The translations under genes were made by a program, and so were the position numbers. A stretch of 64,000 nucleotides of DNA from Pelagerythrobacter marensis (GTDB lineage Bacteria > Pseudomonadota > Alphaproteobacteria > Sphingomonadales > Sphingomonadaceae), in NCBI RefSeq assembly GCF_036700095.1, contig NZ_CP144918.1:931001-995000 (forward strand), read 5' to 3'. Each line of letters opens with the position of its first letter. Positions within the stretch are counted from its first letter, which is position 1. Under the pieces are notes generated by a model, which saw only the letters and a program-made list of their open reading frames with translations, was not told the origin of the DNA and did no database searches. Positions 52,491-63,900 of this stretch are shown piece after piece.

Positions 52491-54227
52491 TTATCGCTGC
52501 GTGAGGTCGCGCACGCGCCCGGTCGCGGGGAGCGGGCGCATGTCCGCCGCGCCCAGATAGGCTTCGATGGCATCGAGATCGAGCGGGCCGGTGACGCTCT
52601 CGGCGCCCTGTTCGAACACGGTGAAGCCGTCGCCGCCCGCGGCAAGGAAGCTGTTCGTCGTGATGCGATAGGTGGCCGCGCGATCGACGGGCCGGCCGTG
52701 AAGACTGGCCGAAACGATCCTGCCGCCCGCCGGCCTGCTCATGTCGTAAGCGAAGGCGAACCCTTCGGAGACGGAGAAGGTCTGGACGAAGCCGTCGTCG
52801 TCCAGCTGCTGTTCGAGCAGGGCGAGCACCTGCGCGCCGGTATAGGTTCGGGTCACCAGCGTGTTGCCGAACGGCTGCACGGCGAAGATGTCGCCGAAGG
52901 TCACCGTGCCATCGCCATCCGGCACGATCGGCGCACGAATGCCCGAATTGTTCATCAGCGCGATCTGCGCGCCGGCGTCGCGCGTGGCGAACAGGTGCGC
53001 ATCGGCGATCAGGTTGCCCAGCGCGGTTTCCTCGGTCGCCGGGCCGGGGTCCCGCGCTGGGCCGGAAATCCGCCCGACGGGCCGGGTCGAGGCTTCGCGG
53101 GCGGCCTCGGCATAGCGGGCGACATAGGCGGTCATGCCGGGATCCGCGGGGAAGGAGGCGAAAGCGGGATCGGCATTCTCCCCGGCGTTCTGCACCACGA
53201 TGTTCCGCGCCGCGACCGAAAGGACCGAATCCGTCGCGGGGTCGATCGTCAGGGCGATATCGGTCAGCAAGGTGCCGCCGTATCCGGCGCTCGTGACGGT
53301 GAAGTCGCGCGCGGGATCGACCTCGCCGAACGCGCAGATATACGACCGGTGGGTATGGCCGGAAATCACCAGGTCCACGCGCGGGTCCAGCCGTTCGAGG
53401 ATGGCGCGCAGGGGCCCTGCGATTGCACCGCAGCCGGAAAACGGGGTCCCCGGTTCCGGCTCCAGGCCCTGATGGATCGCGACCACTATCGCGTCGGCAC
53501 CGTCCGCCTTGAGCTGCGGCACGATCGCATTGATCGCATCCGCCTCGTCCCCGAACGTCAGCCCGGAAACCCCGCTCGGGGTCACGAGCATCGGCGTGTC
53601 CTTCAGCGTCAGGCCGATCACCCCCACCGCGACCGCGCTCTCGCCGCGCCCGAAGCGGCGGATCGCGGCGCCCGGGAACAGCGTGTCGCCGCTTTCGGTC
53701 AGCACGTTGGCTGCCAGGAAGCCGAAATCGGCGCCGGCGAAATCCGGTTCCACGGCACAGGGTTCGCGCAATCCGTGACGCGCGCACCCGCCGTCCTGCA
53801 ATCGCTTGAGTTCGCGCCAGCCGCGGTCGAACTCGTGATTGCCGACGGCGTTGAAATCCAGCCCCATGCGGTTCATCGCCCCCACCGCCGGTTCGTCGAG
53901 GAAGAGCGACGAGACGAGCGGGCTGGCGCCCACGAGATCGCCCGCAGCGATGACCAGCGAATGGTCGCCCCCTTGCCGGTGCCGCGCGACCGCGCTCGCG
54001 AGATAGGCCGCGCCGCCCGCGCGCACCGCGTGGCTTGCGCCATCGCTCCCGGTCAGGCGGATCGGCCGGGCGAGCGGCTCCAGGTTGCCGTGAAAATCGT
54101 TCAGCCCGACGATCTTGATCGTGACCGGTGCAGGGGCCGGACCGCCAGCCGGGGGCGCCTCGCGCAGTGTCGAGCAGGCGCCGAGCGTGGCGACGAGAAG
54201 CGGGAGCAAGAGCGCGCGCGAAATCAT
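52491..54227 (-). CDS. 5'-nucleotidase/UshA-like metallophosphatase lipoprotein
   Basis: A 578-residue exported phosphatase. The leader carries a lipobox (TLGACST). The metallophosphatase half shows GLNDFHGNLEP, AAGDLVGASP, VGNHEFDRG and SGHTHRSYI metal-ligand motifs; the second half has 5-nucleotidase C-terminal blocks (NSGIRAPI, FGNTLVTRTYTGAQVL). It should release phosphate and nucleosides in the periplasm. GGAGA precedes ATG 54227. No Pho box is seen here. Confidence 0.92.
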   Translation of the reverse strand: MISRALLLPLLVATLGACSTLREAPPAGGPAPAPVTIKIVGLNDFHGNLEPLARPIRLTGSDGASHAVRAGGAAYLASAVARHRQGGDHSLVIAAGDLVGASPLVSSLFLDEPAVGAMNRMGLDFNAVGNHEFDRGWRELKRLQDGGCARHGLREPCAVEPDFAGADFGFLAANVLTESGDTLFPGAAIRRFGRGESAVAVGVIGLTLKDTPMLVTPSGVSGLTFGDEADAINAIVPQLKADGADAIVVAIHQGLEPEPGTPFSGCGAIAGPLRAILERLDPRVDLVISGHTHRSYICAFGEVDPARDFTVTSAGYGGTLLTDIALTIDPATDSVLSVAARNIVVQNAGENADPAFASFPADPGMTAYVARYAEAAREASTRPVGRISGPARDPGPATEETALGNLIADAHLFATRDAGAQIALMNNSGIRAPIVPDGDGTVTFGDIFAVQPFGNTLVTRTYTGAQVLALLEQQLDDDGFVQTFSVSEGFAFAYDMSRPAGGRIVSASLHGRPVDRAATYRITTNSFLAAGGDGFTVFEQGAESVTGPLDLDAIEAYLGAADMRPLPATGRVRDLTQR

Positions 54228-54391
54228 GCGGGATGTCTCCTGCCGGCGATAGATGTCCGGCCGATGACATGCGTGCCGCCGGCCGCGACGGGAAGCAGGC
54301 GGAGCGATCGCGGTCGTCGGCCGGGCTGTCGGAATTTTGTCACACGATGACTCTAACCGCATTGCATCGCTGATTCGACAGGAACTTTCTC

Positions 54392-54895
54392 ATGCGTATC
54401 ACGCCCGCTGCATTTGCCTTTGTCGTTGCCGCCCCCCTCGCCCTTGCCGCCTGCGGCGAGCGGCCTGAAGGGGAAAGTGCCGAGGATTTTGCCGCCCGCG
54501 TCAACGGTGGCGCGACTCCCGCCGCCGCGAGCGGCCCGCGCGATGCGAAGCAGCCCGACGGGCCGCGCGATCCCTCGCTGCCGCGCGTCGCGGCCGACGG
54601 GCGCAAGGCGCTCGATCAGGGGAATGCCTATTGGCGCAGCAATCCCGACGGCACCCGCGACAGCCTCGCGATCGGCAAGGACGGCACGTTCACGATGGTT
54701 CAGGACGGCCAGACGCAGACCGGCAAGTGGGAATGGCTGCCCGACGGCAAGCGCTTGCGTCTGCTGGGCGTGACGCACCAGCCGATCGTTCTGATCGCCG
54801 ACGGGGCGCTCTATCGGATGCAGAACGAGAACGTGCCGTTCGACGACGTGACGCCCGACCGCGTCTACCTGAGAGGCGAAAACGCCGCGCAATAG
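54392..54895 (+). CDS. Lipoprotein related to the one at 51253
   Basis: A 167-residue lipoprotein (lipobox ALAACGE) with a disordered Ala/Pro/Arg linker (about 30-65) and a beta domain that lines up with the 51253 protein: a start strand, SLAIGKDGTFTMVQDGQ, TGKWEWLPDGKRLRL, ALYRMQNE. The same length and layout point to paralogy, though identity is low. Function unknown. It lies divergent from the 5'-nucleotidase. Confidence 0.8.
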   Translation: MRITPAAFAFVVAAPLALAACGERPEGESAEDFAARVNGGATPAAASGPRDAKQPDGPRDPSLPRVAADGRKALDQGNAYWRSNPDGTRDSLAIGKDGTFTMVQDGQTQTGKWEWLPDGKRLRLLGVTHQPIVLIADGALYRMQNENVPFDDVTPDRVYLRGENAAQ

Positions 54896-55080
54896 GGCTT
54901 CTCCACAGGCCTTCCCGCAGCCTGATCGCGCCGGCGAGGGCGACCACGGTCCGGCCGGCGCGGCAGGCCCCGTTGCCGCCCGCCACGACCGCTGCGGGTG
55001 TCACTCCTCTTCCCCGGCCGCGCGGACTCCCTCGGTCACGCCGGCAAACGGCGATATGCTCGGCTCGCCCATGAACGGGT

Positions 55081-55117
55081 TTCGATCCCAGGGCTTCGAT
55101 CCCAGGGGCTTCGATGG
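55081..55117. repeat. 14-15-base tandem repeat
   Basis: TTCGATCCCAGGGC (55081-55094) and TTCGATCCCAGGGGC (55095-55109) are followed by a partial TTCGATGG, directly outside the 3' end of the second TonB receptor gene. Confidence 0.85.
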
Positions 55118-55130
55118 TTGTGTTGCGAGT

Positions 55131-57410
<2,280 letters not shown>

Positions 57411-57465
57411 GATATCCTCCCCTCAGGCGCTGACAGGCGCCGTTACTGTCGGGAGACCGTACAGC

Positions 57466-57503
57466 GGCAACTTACAAGCAGTCAAGATCGCTTGTAAGTT
57501 GCC
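57466..57503. promoter_or_regulatory. 14-bp perfect inverted repeat, probable repressor operator
   Basis: GGCAACTTACAAGC (57466-57479) and its exact complement GCTTGTAAGTTGCC (57490-57503) are separated by ten bases, within the divergent promoter of the receptor and esterase genes. The half-site core GCTTGTAA recurs at 59397-59404 just before the TetR-family gene, which makes that regulator the leading candidate to bind here. Confidence 0.7.
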
Positions 57504-57550
57504 GTCCCGGCGGATAGGTGTCGAAAGATGCGCAGGAGGGCGCGTTGAAT

Positions 57551-58444
57551 ATGAAGTCCTGGATTATCTGGCCGTTGCTGGCGGCCGCCCCAGCAGCCGT
57601 GGCGGCGGAGCCGGCGCCTGCACCTGCACCTGCACCTGCACCTGCACCCAAGGTCGGCGTCGTTGCCGATCCCTGCGCGACCTTGCCGCCGATGCCGGCC
57701 ATCGTTGCCGACTATATGGCCCGGGCGAAGGCGGCGGCCGAGGCCGGTGAGCCCTTGCCGCCGGCGTCCGAGGCGGGGATGGAGATATACCGCCAATGGC
57801 AGCAGGACCTGTTGCTGGCCGATTATCCGGGGCTTTGCCGCTATGCCGAAGCCAATCGGGCATTACCGCCGGCGACAGCCGATCGCGTCGTCTTCATGGG
57901 CGATTCGATCACCGAATTGTGGTTGCGCGAGCAGCCGGCCTTTTTCACCGGCGACCGCATCGGCCGCGGAATTGGCGGACAGACCACGACCCAGATGGTG
58001 GCGCGCTTTCGCGCCGATGCGATCGCGCTCGAACCGCGCATCGTCCACATCATGGCCGGCACCAACGATATTGCGGGCAATGGCGGGCCGACCTCGCTCG
58101 ACCGGATCGAAGCGAATATCCGCACGATGGTCGATCTGGCGCAGGCGCACGGGATCGAGGTCGTGCTGGGATCGGTGCTGCCCGCACAGCGTTTCGATTG
58201 GCGGCCCGGTATCGACCCGGTTGAGACAATCGCTGCGCTGAACGAGCGCCTGCGGACGCTCGCGGCGAGCAAGGGCCTTGTTTACGCCGACTACTACAGC
58301 GCGCTCGACAATGGCGAAGGCGGTCTTTCGCAAGAGCATGCCGAGGACGGCGTCCACCCCACGCCTGCCGGCTATGCGGCGATGCGGCCGATCGCCGAAC
58401 GCGCTCTGGCGGCGGCGCGCACCAGCGAACTAGAGGGCCGATAG
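57551..58444 (+). CDS. Secreted SGNH/GDSL-family hydrolase
   Basis: A 297-residue exported esterase. After a signal peptide and an Ala/Pro repeat linker, encoded by a run of the six-base unit CCTGCA (about 57614-57645), the SGNH blocks appear: FMGDSITELW (nucleophile Ser), GIGGQTTTQM, MAGTNDIAGN and the terminal DGVHPTPAGY with catalytic Asp/His. Such enzymes remove acetyl or other acyl groups from glycans. TTG 57545 is also possible as start, better spaced from AGGAGG. Its end overlaps the convergent neighbour by 15 bases. Confidence 0.88.
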   Translation: MKSWIIWPLLAAAPAAVAAEPAPAPAPAPAPAPKVGVVADPCATLPPMPAIVADYMARAKAAAEAGEPLPPASEAGMEIYRQWQQDLLLADYPGLCRYAEANRALPPATADRVVFMGDSITELWLREQPAFFTGDRIGRGIGGQTTTQMVARFRADAIALEPRIVHIMAGTNDIAGNGGPTSLDRIEANIRTMVDLAQAHGIEVVLGSVLPAQRFDWRPGIDPVETIAALNERLRTLAASKGLVYADYYSALDNGEGGLSQEHAEDGVHPTPAGYAAMRPIAERALAAARTSELEGR

Positions 58445-59326
58445 GAAGCGATAGGCCTTCCCGATCGCTTCGATCACGCGGTTGGCGGGTGTCTCCTCCT
58501 CCTCGACGAAGGCATAGCGAACGCCGGCCGCCGCCATCGCTTTCATCGCCGCGCCGAAATCGACGGCGCCCGTGCCGATCGGGGCGGTTTGCGGGATCCG
58601 GTCGACGGCAGGTTCGAAGCCCGGTTTCCAATCCTTGAGATGCGCGAGCGGCGCGCGCGACCCGAGCCTTTTCAGGTAGGGCAGGGGATCGACGCCCGCT
58701 GCGACGGTGTTGCCGATATCGAGTTCGAAAACGACGAGTTCCGGGTCGCAGCGTTCGATCATATCGTCGAATGCGTAGCGGCCGCCGAAGCGAACGAAGT
58801 CGAGCCCGTGCGTGTGATAGGCGAACCGCATTCCCGCCTCTTTCACCTTGCCGCCGATCACATTGAACCGCTCGGCGGTTCGCAGGAAGTCGTCGCGCGT
58901 CAAAGCGGCGATCGCGTCGCGAAATGCATTGTCGGACTTGCCGACCAGCGACCGGAAGGCGGGGACGAGCGGTATCGGGGCAACGACGTAGTCCATGCCT
59001 ATTTCGGCGCATTGACCGATCAGGCGTTCGACCTCCCCATCCGCCATATCGGCGCGCACGGCGTGGGCGCCCACGGCATTGAGGCCGTTCCGTTCGAGAA
59101 TGCCGCGAATGATGCGCCCGTCGCGTTCGTAGAATCCGGCGAATTCGACGTGTCGCACGCCCGTGGCGGCGATGGCAGCCATGGCGCCCTCGAAATCCGC
59201 CGCCAGCAGTTCGCGCGCCATGTAGAGCTGCACGCCGATGGCGGGGCTCACGGTCGCTGCCCGCACGGCGGCCGGCAACGCCATACTCGCCAGGCCTGTG
59301 GCGAAGAACATGCGCCGGTCGACCAT
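58430..59326 (-). CDS. Exported sugar isomerase/epimerase-like TIM-barrel protein
   Basis: A 298-residue AP_endonuc_2/xylose-isomerase-like barrel. It has a twin-arginine-type leader (DRRMFFATGLASM), then GVQLYMAR, VEFAGFY, FAYHTHGLDF, and the metal-site LDIGNTVAAG and HLKDW strands. Exported members of this superfamily occur in glycan clusters and may act on sugars or sugar acids; its reaction is unknown. The gene converges with the esterase and diverges from the TetR gene. Confidence 0.85.
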   Translation of the reverse strand: MVDRRMFFATGLASMALPAAVRAATVSPAIGVQLYMARELLAADFEGAMAAIAATGVRHVEFAGFYERDGRIIRGILERNGLNAVGAHAVRADMADGEVERLIGQCAEIGMDYVVAPIPLVPAFRSLVGKSDNAFRDAIAALTRDDFLRTAERFNVIGGKVKEAGMRFAYHTHGLDFVRFGGRYAFDDMIERCDPELVVFELDIGNTVAAGVDPLPYLKRLGSRAPLAHLKDWKPGFEPAVDRIPQTAPIGTGAVDFGAAMKAMAAAGVRYAFVEEEETPANRVIEAIGKAYRFLSAL

Positions 59327-59396
59327 CCCTAGTCTCCCCTGCGCCGCCTTTTGGCTTGCCATGCATCTATGCCGGCCATATGTAACGGTCAATCCT

Positions 59397-59410
59397 GCTT
59401 GTAAATGTGG
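59397..59410 (+). promoter_or_regulatory. Half-site shared with the receptor operator
   Basis: GCTTGTAAATGTGG here matches the first eight bases of the receptor-side arm at 57490. It lies just upstream of the ribosome binding site of the TetR gene and within its promoter, which would suit autorepression. The second arm is only weakly matched (CCATATGTAACG to its left). Confidence 0.5.
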
Positions 59411-59420
59411 AGGTCAAGGG

Positions 59421-60053
59421 ATGGCTGAGAAACCGCGTCGGCAGACGCAGGCGGAACGAAGCGCGGGAACGCGCGAGGCCTTGCTTTCAGCGGCGATCGA
59501 GACCCTCCACGAACACGGTTACGCGGCGACCTCGACGATGCTCGTCGCCGAAAAGGCAGGGGTTAGCCGGGGGGCGATGCTCCACCAGTTCCGGACCAAG
59601 GCCGACCTGATGACGTTCGTGGTGGAGGCGGTGTTCGAGGAAGAACTGGAACGCTACGCCGAATACCTGAGCGGGATGACCGATCCGGAGCAAAGGCTGC
59701 TCGCATATCCCGAGATGGCATGGGACGTGCTCAGCCGGCCTTCGGGCGTCGCCGTGCTCGAGATCCTGCAGGGGTCGCGCAGCGATCCGCAGCTCTGCGA
59801 GAAGCTGGCGCCCGTGCAGACCCGGATCGAGGAACAGGCGCTCGCCTTTACGCATCTGGCCGCCCCGGGCGATACCAGAGGCGCGATGGCGGTCATGCGT
59901 CTGATCGTCTGGGCGGTCCGCGGCCTGTCGATTGCGCAGGTGCTGGCGCCCGCACCTGGAAGCGTGAGGGATTCCGTAAAGCTGCTTCGCCGCCTGATCG
60001 AGGCCGGGCTCGAAACCGGCGTCCTGTCGGTCCGCAGCGGAAAAGACATCTAA
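59421..60053 (+). CDS. TetR-family regulator of the glycan cluster
   Basis: A 210-residue repressor-type regulator: a basic arm, the TetR helix-turn-helix (about 20-65, HGYAATSTMLVAEKAGVSRGAMLHQFRTKADLM), and an all-helical effector domain. GGAGG precedes ATG 59421. It is followed 14 bases later by GH3, in the same direction, and probably controls the cluster by binding the GCTTGTAA sites. Confidence 0.9.
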   Translation: MAEKPRRQTQAERSAGTREALLSAAIETLHEHGYAATSTMLVAEKAGVSRGAMLHQFRTKADLMTFVVEAVFEEELERYAEYLSGMTDPEQRLLAYPEMAWDVLSRPSGVAVLEILQGSRSDPQLCEKLAPVQTRIEEQALAFTHLAAPGDTRGAMAVMRLIVWAVRGLSIAQVLAPAPGSVRDSVKLLRRLIEAGLETGVLSVRSGKDI

Positions 60054-60066
60054 ACAGGAGAGGGAA

Positions 60067-62316
60067 ATGGGACGCGCGATATCCACCGTCGTGCTGGCGG
60101 CCGCAATGGCATGGGCAATGCCGGCCACGGCCGAACGGGCGGAAGCTACACATCGAAACCAGGAGAATACCGTGGATGAGCGCGCCGCCGCTTTGGTCGA
60201 TTCGATGACGCTCGAGGAGCAGATCGCTCTGACCGCTTCGGTATCCGGGGGCAGTCTGCTCGAGCTGGGCATTCCGCTTCCCGATTTCATTCCCGAAGCG
60301 ATGCGCGTACCCAAGCCCGAGGGGGCGATCGGCACTGCAGGCTTCGTCCCGGCGATCGAGCGGGTCGACTTTCCCGCGCTGCATCTTGCCGACGCCAGCC
60401 TCGGGCTGGCCGATATCGGCTATCTGCGACCGGGCCAGCAATCGACGTCTCTCCCCGCCACTCTGTCGCTCGCCGCGACCTTCGACCCGGAAATGGCACG
60501 CGAAGCGGGACGGATCATCGGCGCGGAAGCGTTCGCCAAGGGCGTCAACGTGATGCTCGCGGGCGGCGTCAATCTCGCGCGTGAACTGCGCAACGGGCGC
60601 AATTTCGAATACCTCGGCGAAGACCCGCTGCTCGCCGGCCTGATGGTGTCCGAGCAGATCGCCGGCATCCAGGATCACAACGTCGCCTCCACGATCAAGC
60701 ACTACGCGCTCAATCCGCAGGAGAGTGGACGCTTCGTCTACAACGCTCGTATCGATGAAGCTGCGCTGCGCGAATCCGACTTGCTTGCCTTCGAAATCGG
60801 GATCGAGCGCGGCAAGCCCGCCGCCATCATGTGCGCCTACAACAAGGTCAACGGCACTTACGCGTGCGAGAACGAGTTTCTCCTCAACGACGTGCTCAAG
60901 GGCGACTGGGGCTTTCGCGGCTGGGTAATGTCCGACTGGGGGGCGGTTCACAGCCTCGTGCCGTCGGTCGAAGCCGGACTCGATCAGCAGTCGCCGCAAG
61001 ACAAGGATTACTTCGGCGGTCTGGCCGAGGCGGTGCGGGCCGGCGAAATCGATCGCGCGCGCGTGCGCGACATGGCGTTCCGCATCGTGCGGTCGATGAT
61101 GGCGGTCGGCGCCCTCGAGCATCGTGCGAGCCCGGGCGGCGCGATCGACAAGGAAGCCCATAGCGCCCGCGCACAAGCCCTCGCGGAAGCGGGCATGGTC
61201 CTCCTCAAGAACGACGGCATCCTGCCGCTCGCGGCTGAAACGAAGTCGATCGCGGTGATCGGCCGCCACGCGGACAAGGGGGTGCCCATCGGCGGCGGGT
61301 CGTCGCAGGTCATCCCCTGGGGCGGCGTCTATCGCGACGCGCCGGGCGCCAACCCGCTTTCGGCCCTGCTCGCGCCGAGCTATGGCCTGTCGTCTCCGCT
61401 CGAGGCGCTGCGGGCCGCGCTGCCGGATGCGGACATCGTGTTCGACGACGGCAGCGACGCAGTGCGCGCCGCCGCGGTCGCCGCCAAGGCCGACCTGGTC
61501 GTCGTCTATGCCGTGAAGCCGGAGATGGAAGGCATCGACCACGCCGATTTCTCGCTCCCCTATGGACAAGATGCGATGATCGACGCCGTGGCGACGGCCA
61601 ATCCCAGGACGGTCGTGGTGCTGCAGACAGGCAATCCCGTGGCGATGCCGTGGCTGGACAAGGTCGGGGCGGTGCTGGAGGCATGGTTCTCCGGCCAACG
61701 CGGCGGCCAGGCGATGGCGGCGATCCTGACCGGGGCGAGTTCGCCGCAGGGACGCCTGCCGATCACTTTCCCCGCTTCGGCAGAGCAACTGCCGCACAAG
61801 GCGGTCGTGGGCTACGACCCCGCCAAGCAGCGACCGCTCGGTATCGGCGTTGAATACGATCCCTTTCCGATCGACTATGTGGAAGGCAGCGACATCGGCT
61901 ATCGCTGGTTCGACCGCACGGATGCGGAACCGCTCTTTCCGTTCGGGTTCGGTCTGACCTACACCAGTTTCGACTATGACGGGCTGGCGTTTCGCGGTGG
62001 CGAAGGCCTCAGCGTGCAGGCGCGGATCACCAACACCGGCGCGCGCGAGGGAACCGAAGTTGCGCAGCTCTACGTCGCGCCGCCGGGGCGCACGCACCGC
62101 CTGGCCGGCTGGGCGAAAGTGACGCTGAAACCCGGCGAAAGCCGCCAGGTAACGATCGACGCTCACCCCTGGTTGCTGCTCTCCTACGACGACGAAGCGG
62201 GACAGTGGGTGCGTCCGCGCGGCGAATATCGCTTTTTCGTCGGCAAGTCGGCGGGAGAGCCGATGCTGACGGGCAGCGCCGTGCTGACCGCCGCCACCCA
62301 AGATCGGGCACGCTGA
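60067..62316 (+). CDS. Exported glycoside hydrolase family 3 beta-glycosidase
   Basis: A 749-residue enzyme: signal peptide (about 1-22), GH3 N-terminal barrel with catalytic Asp290 in VMSDWGA and a KHYALNPQESGRF substrate loop, the GH3 C-terminal domain (about 375-590) and a fibronectin-III-like end (about 650-735). GH3 members are beta-glucosidases, xylosidases or similar. Unlike most, the first nucleophile region is intact, so it should be active. It starts with AGGAGAGGG upstream and leads into the esterase four bases later. Confidence 0.92.
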   Translation: MGRAISTVVLAAAMAWAMPATAERAEATHRNQENTVDERAAALVDSMTLEEQIALTASVSGGSLLELGIPLPDFIPEAMRVPKPEGAIGTAGFVPAIERVDFPALHLADASLGLADIGYLRPGQQSTSLPATLSLAATFDPEMAREAGRIIGAEAFAKGVNVMLAGGVNLARELRNGRNFEYLGEDPLLAGLMVSEQIAGIQDHNVASTIKHYALNPQESGRFVYNARIDEAALRESDLLAFEIGIERGKPAAIMCAYNKVNGTYACENEFLLNDVLKGDWGFRGWVMSDWGAVHSLVPSVEAGLDQQSPQDKDYFGGLAEAVRAGEIDRARVRDMAFRIVRSMMAVGALEHRASPGGAIDKEAHSARAQALAEAGMVLLKNDGILPLAAETKSIAVIGRHADKGVPIGGGSSQVIPWGGVYRDAPGANPLSALLAPSYGLSSPLEALRAALPDADIVFDDGSDAVRAAAVAAKADLVVVYAVKPEMEGIDHADFSLPYGQDAMIDAVATANPRTVVVLQTGNPVAMPWLDKVGAVLEAWFSGQRGGQAMAAILTGASSPQGRLPITFPASAEQLPHKAVVGYDPAKQRPLGIGVEYDPFPIDYVEGSDIGYRWFDRTDAEPLFPFGFGLTYTSFDYDGLAFRGGEGLSVQARITNTGAREGTEVAQLYVAPPGRTHRLAGWAKVTLKPGESRQVTIDAHPWLLLSYDDEAGQWVRPRGEYRFFVGKSAGEPMLTGSAVLTAATQDRAR

Positions 62317-62319
62317 GCC

Positions 62320-63876
62320 ATGCGCCACGGATTGCTGTTCGCCGCCTTGCTGCTGTTCGCCGCGCCGGCTCAGGCCGCACCGCCCCAGGTCGAAACCCAC
62401 GCCGGGGCAGTGCGGGGCACGGTCGAAGCGGGCGTCGAGGTATTCAAGGGGATCCCCTTTGCCGCGCCGCCGGTGGGCGACTTGCGCTGGCGCCCGCCGC
62501 AGCCGGTGACGCCGTGGCAGGGCGTGCGCGACGCGACCCGGCCCGGCCACGATTGCATGCGGCCGGCCGCCGACCCCGCGTTCGCGCCGTCGGAGGACTG
62601 CCTCTATCTCAACGTCTGGCGGCCGGCAGGCGCAACGGAGGACAAGTTGCCGGTTCTGGTCTGGATCCACGGCGGCGCCTTCGTCTCCGGATCGAACGTG
62701 CCTGCCGAAGCATCGGGAGCGAACTTCGCCCGCGACGGGGTGATCTTCGTCGCGCCGAATTATCGCCTCGGCCGCTTCGGCTTCTTCGCCCATCCGGCGC
62801 TGTCCGCCGAGCACTCCGACGAACCCAAGGGCAACTACGGCTATCTCGACCAGATCGCGGCGCTCGAATGGGTGCAGCGCAACATCGCCGCCTTCGGCGG
62901 CGACCCCGACAATGTCACCATCATGGGCGCGTCGGCGGGCGGGGAATCGGTGCTGGCACTGATGGCGTCGCCGCTGGCCGAGGGTCTGTTCGACCGGGTC
63001 ATTGCCCAGTCGGGCGGCGGACGGACGCAACTCCTCGGCGCGCAGTATCTCGCCAAGGATACTGCGGCGCACCCTTCGGCCGAGAAAATCGGGCTGGCCT
63101 TCGCCAGCAGCGTCGGAATCGAGGGGCGTGGTCCGGCGGCGCTCGGGAAACTGCGCGCGCTTCCGGCTGAGAAAATTGCCGGCAACCTGACCGCGCTCGG
63201 CCTGCTGTTCCTCGGCGAGCGGGAGCGCTTCTCGGGTCCGATGGTCGATGGCCGGATCGTGACCGCGGAGCCCGCGGCCGCGCTGAAGGCGGCACCGCCG
63301 CTGCCGATCATTGTCGGTGCCGCCGAAGCCGATCTCGGCCTCAACCGCGCACCGAGCAAGGATGCGGCGTTTGCGGCTTTCGGTCCGCTCGAGGATGCGG
63401 CGCGGCTGGCCTACGATCCCGACGGCACGGCGACGCTCGACGCAGTCAACGGCATGATCGGCCGCGACCGCACGATGATCGAACCGGCGCGGCTGGTCGC
63501 GCGCACTGTCGCCGCGAACGGTGAACCGGCCTTCCTGTTCCGGTTCTCCTATGTCGCGGAATCGCTGCGCGGCAAGGCGATCAAGGGCGCCGAACATTCG
63601 AGCGAGGTCGTCTATGCCTTCGACACGCTGCCCGCGCTGCTCGGCGATGCGGTGACCGCGACCGACGCGGCCGTCGCGGCGACAATGCACAGCTACTGGG
63701 TCAACTTTGCCAGGACCGGCACTCCCAATGGCCCGGGTCTGCCCGACTGGCCGGCGGTGACGCCGGAGTCCGACCCGCTGCTCGATTTTCAGGCGGACGG
63801 AACCGCGGTTGCCAAGCGCGATCCGTGGCAGGCGCGGCTCGATGTGACCGAGGCGAACGCCGAACGCGGCGATTAG
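62320..63876 (+). CDS. Type-B carboxylesterase
   Basis: A 518-residue exported alpha/beta hydrolase with signal peptide (about 1-21). The nucleophile Ser205 is in MGASAGGES; the oxyanion HGGAFVSGS, EDCLYLNVWRP and the late GAEHSSEV His region are type-B carboxylesterase blocks. Such enzymes cut acyl esters, for instance on substituted glycans or phenolic glycosides. It starts three bases after the GH3 stop and is certainly co-transcribed. Confidence 0.92.
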   Translation: MRHGLLFAALLLFAAPAQAAPPQVETHAGAVRGTVEAGVEVFKGIPFAAPPVGDLRWRPPQPVTPWQGVRDATRPGHDCMRPAADPAFAPSEDCLYLNVWRPAGATEDKLPVLVWIHGGAFVSGSNVPAEASGANFARDGVIFVAPNYRLGRFGFFAHPALSAEHSDEPKGNYGYLDQIAALEWVQRNIAAFGGDPDNVTIMGASAGGESVLALMASPLAEGLFDRVIAQSGGGRTQLLGAQYLAKDTAAHPSAEKIGLAFASSVGIEGRGPAALGKLRALPAEKIAGNLTALGLLFLGERERFSGPMVDGRIVTAEPAAALKAAPPLPIIVGAAEADLGLNRAPSKDAAFAAFGPLEDAARLAYDPDGTATLDAVNGMIGRDRTMIEPARLVARTVAANGEPAFLFRFSYVAESLRGKAIKGAEHSSEVVYAFDTLPALLGDAVTATDAAVAATMHSYWVNFARTGTPNGPGLPDWPAVTPESDPLLDFQADGTAVAKRDPWQARLDVTEANAERGD

Positions 63877-63900
63877 ACGGCGATGGGGAGGGGAGCAGCC

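Noticed and set aside
54896-55130. RNA gene or terminator after the second lipoprotein
   Set aside because: Only a short tandem repeat is found; no convincing stem with T tract.
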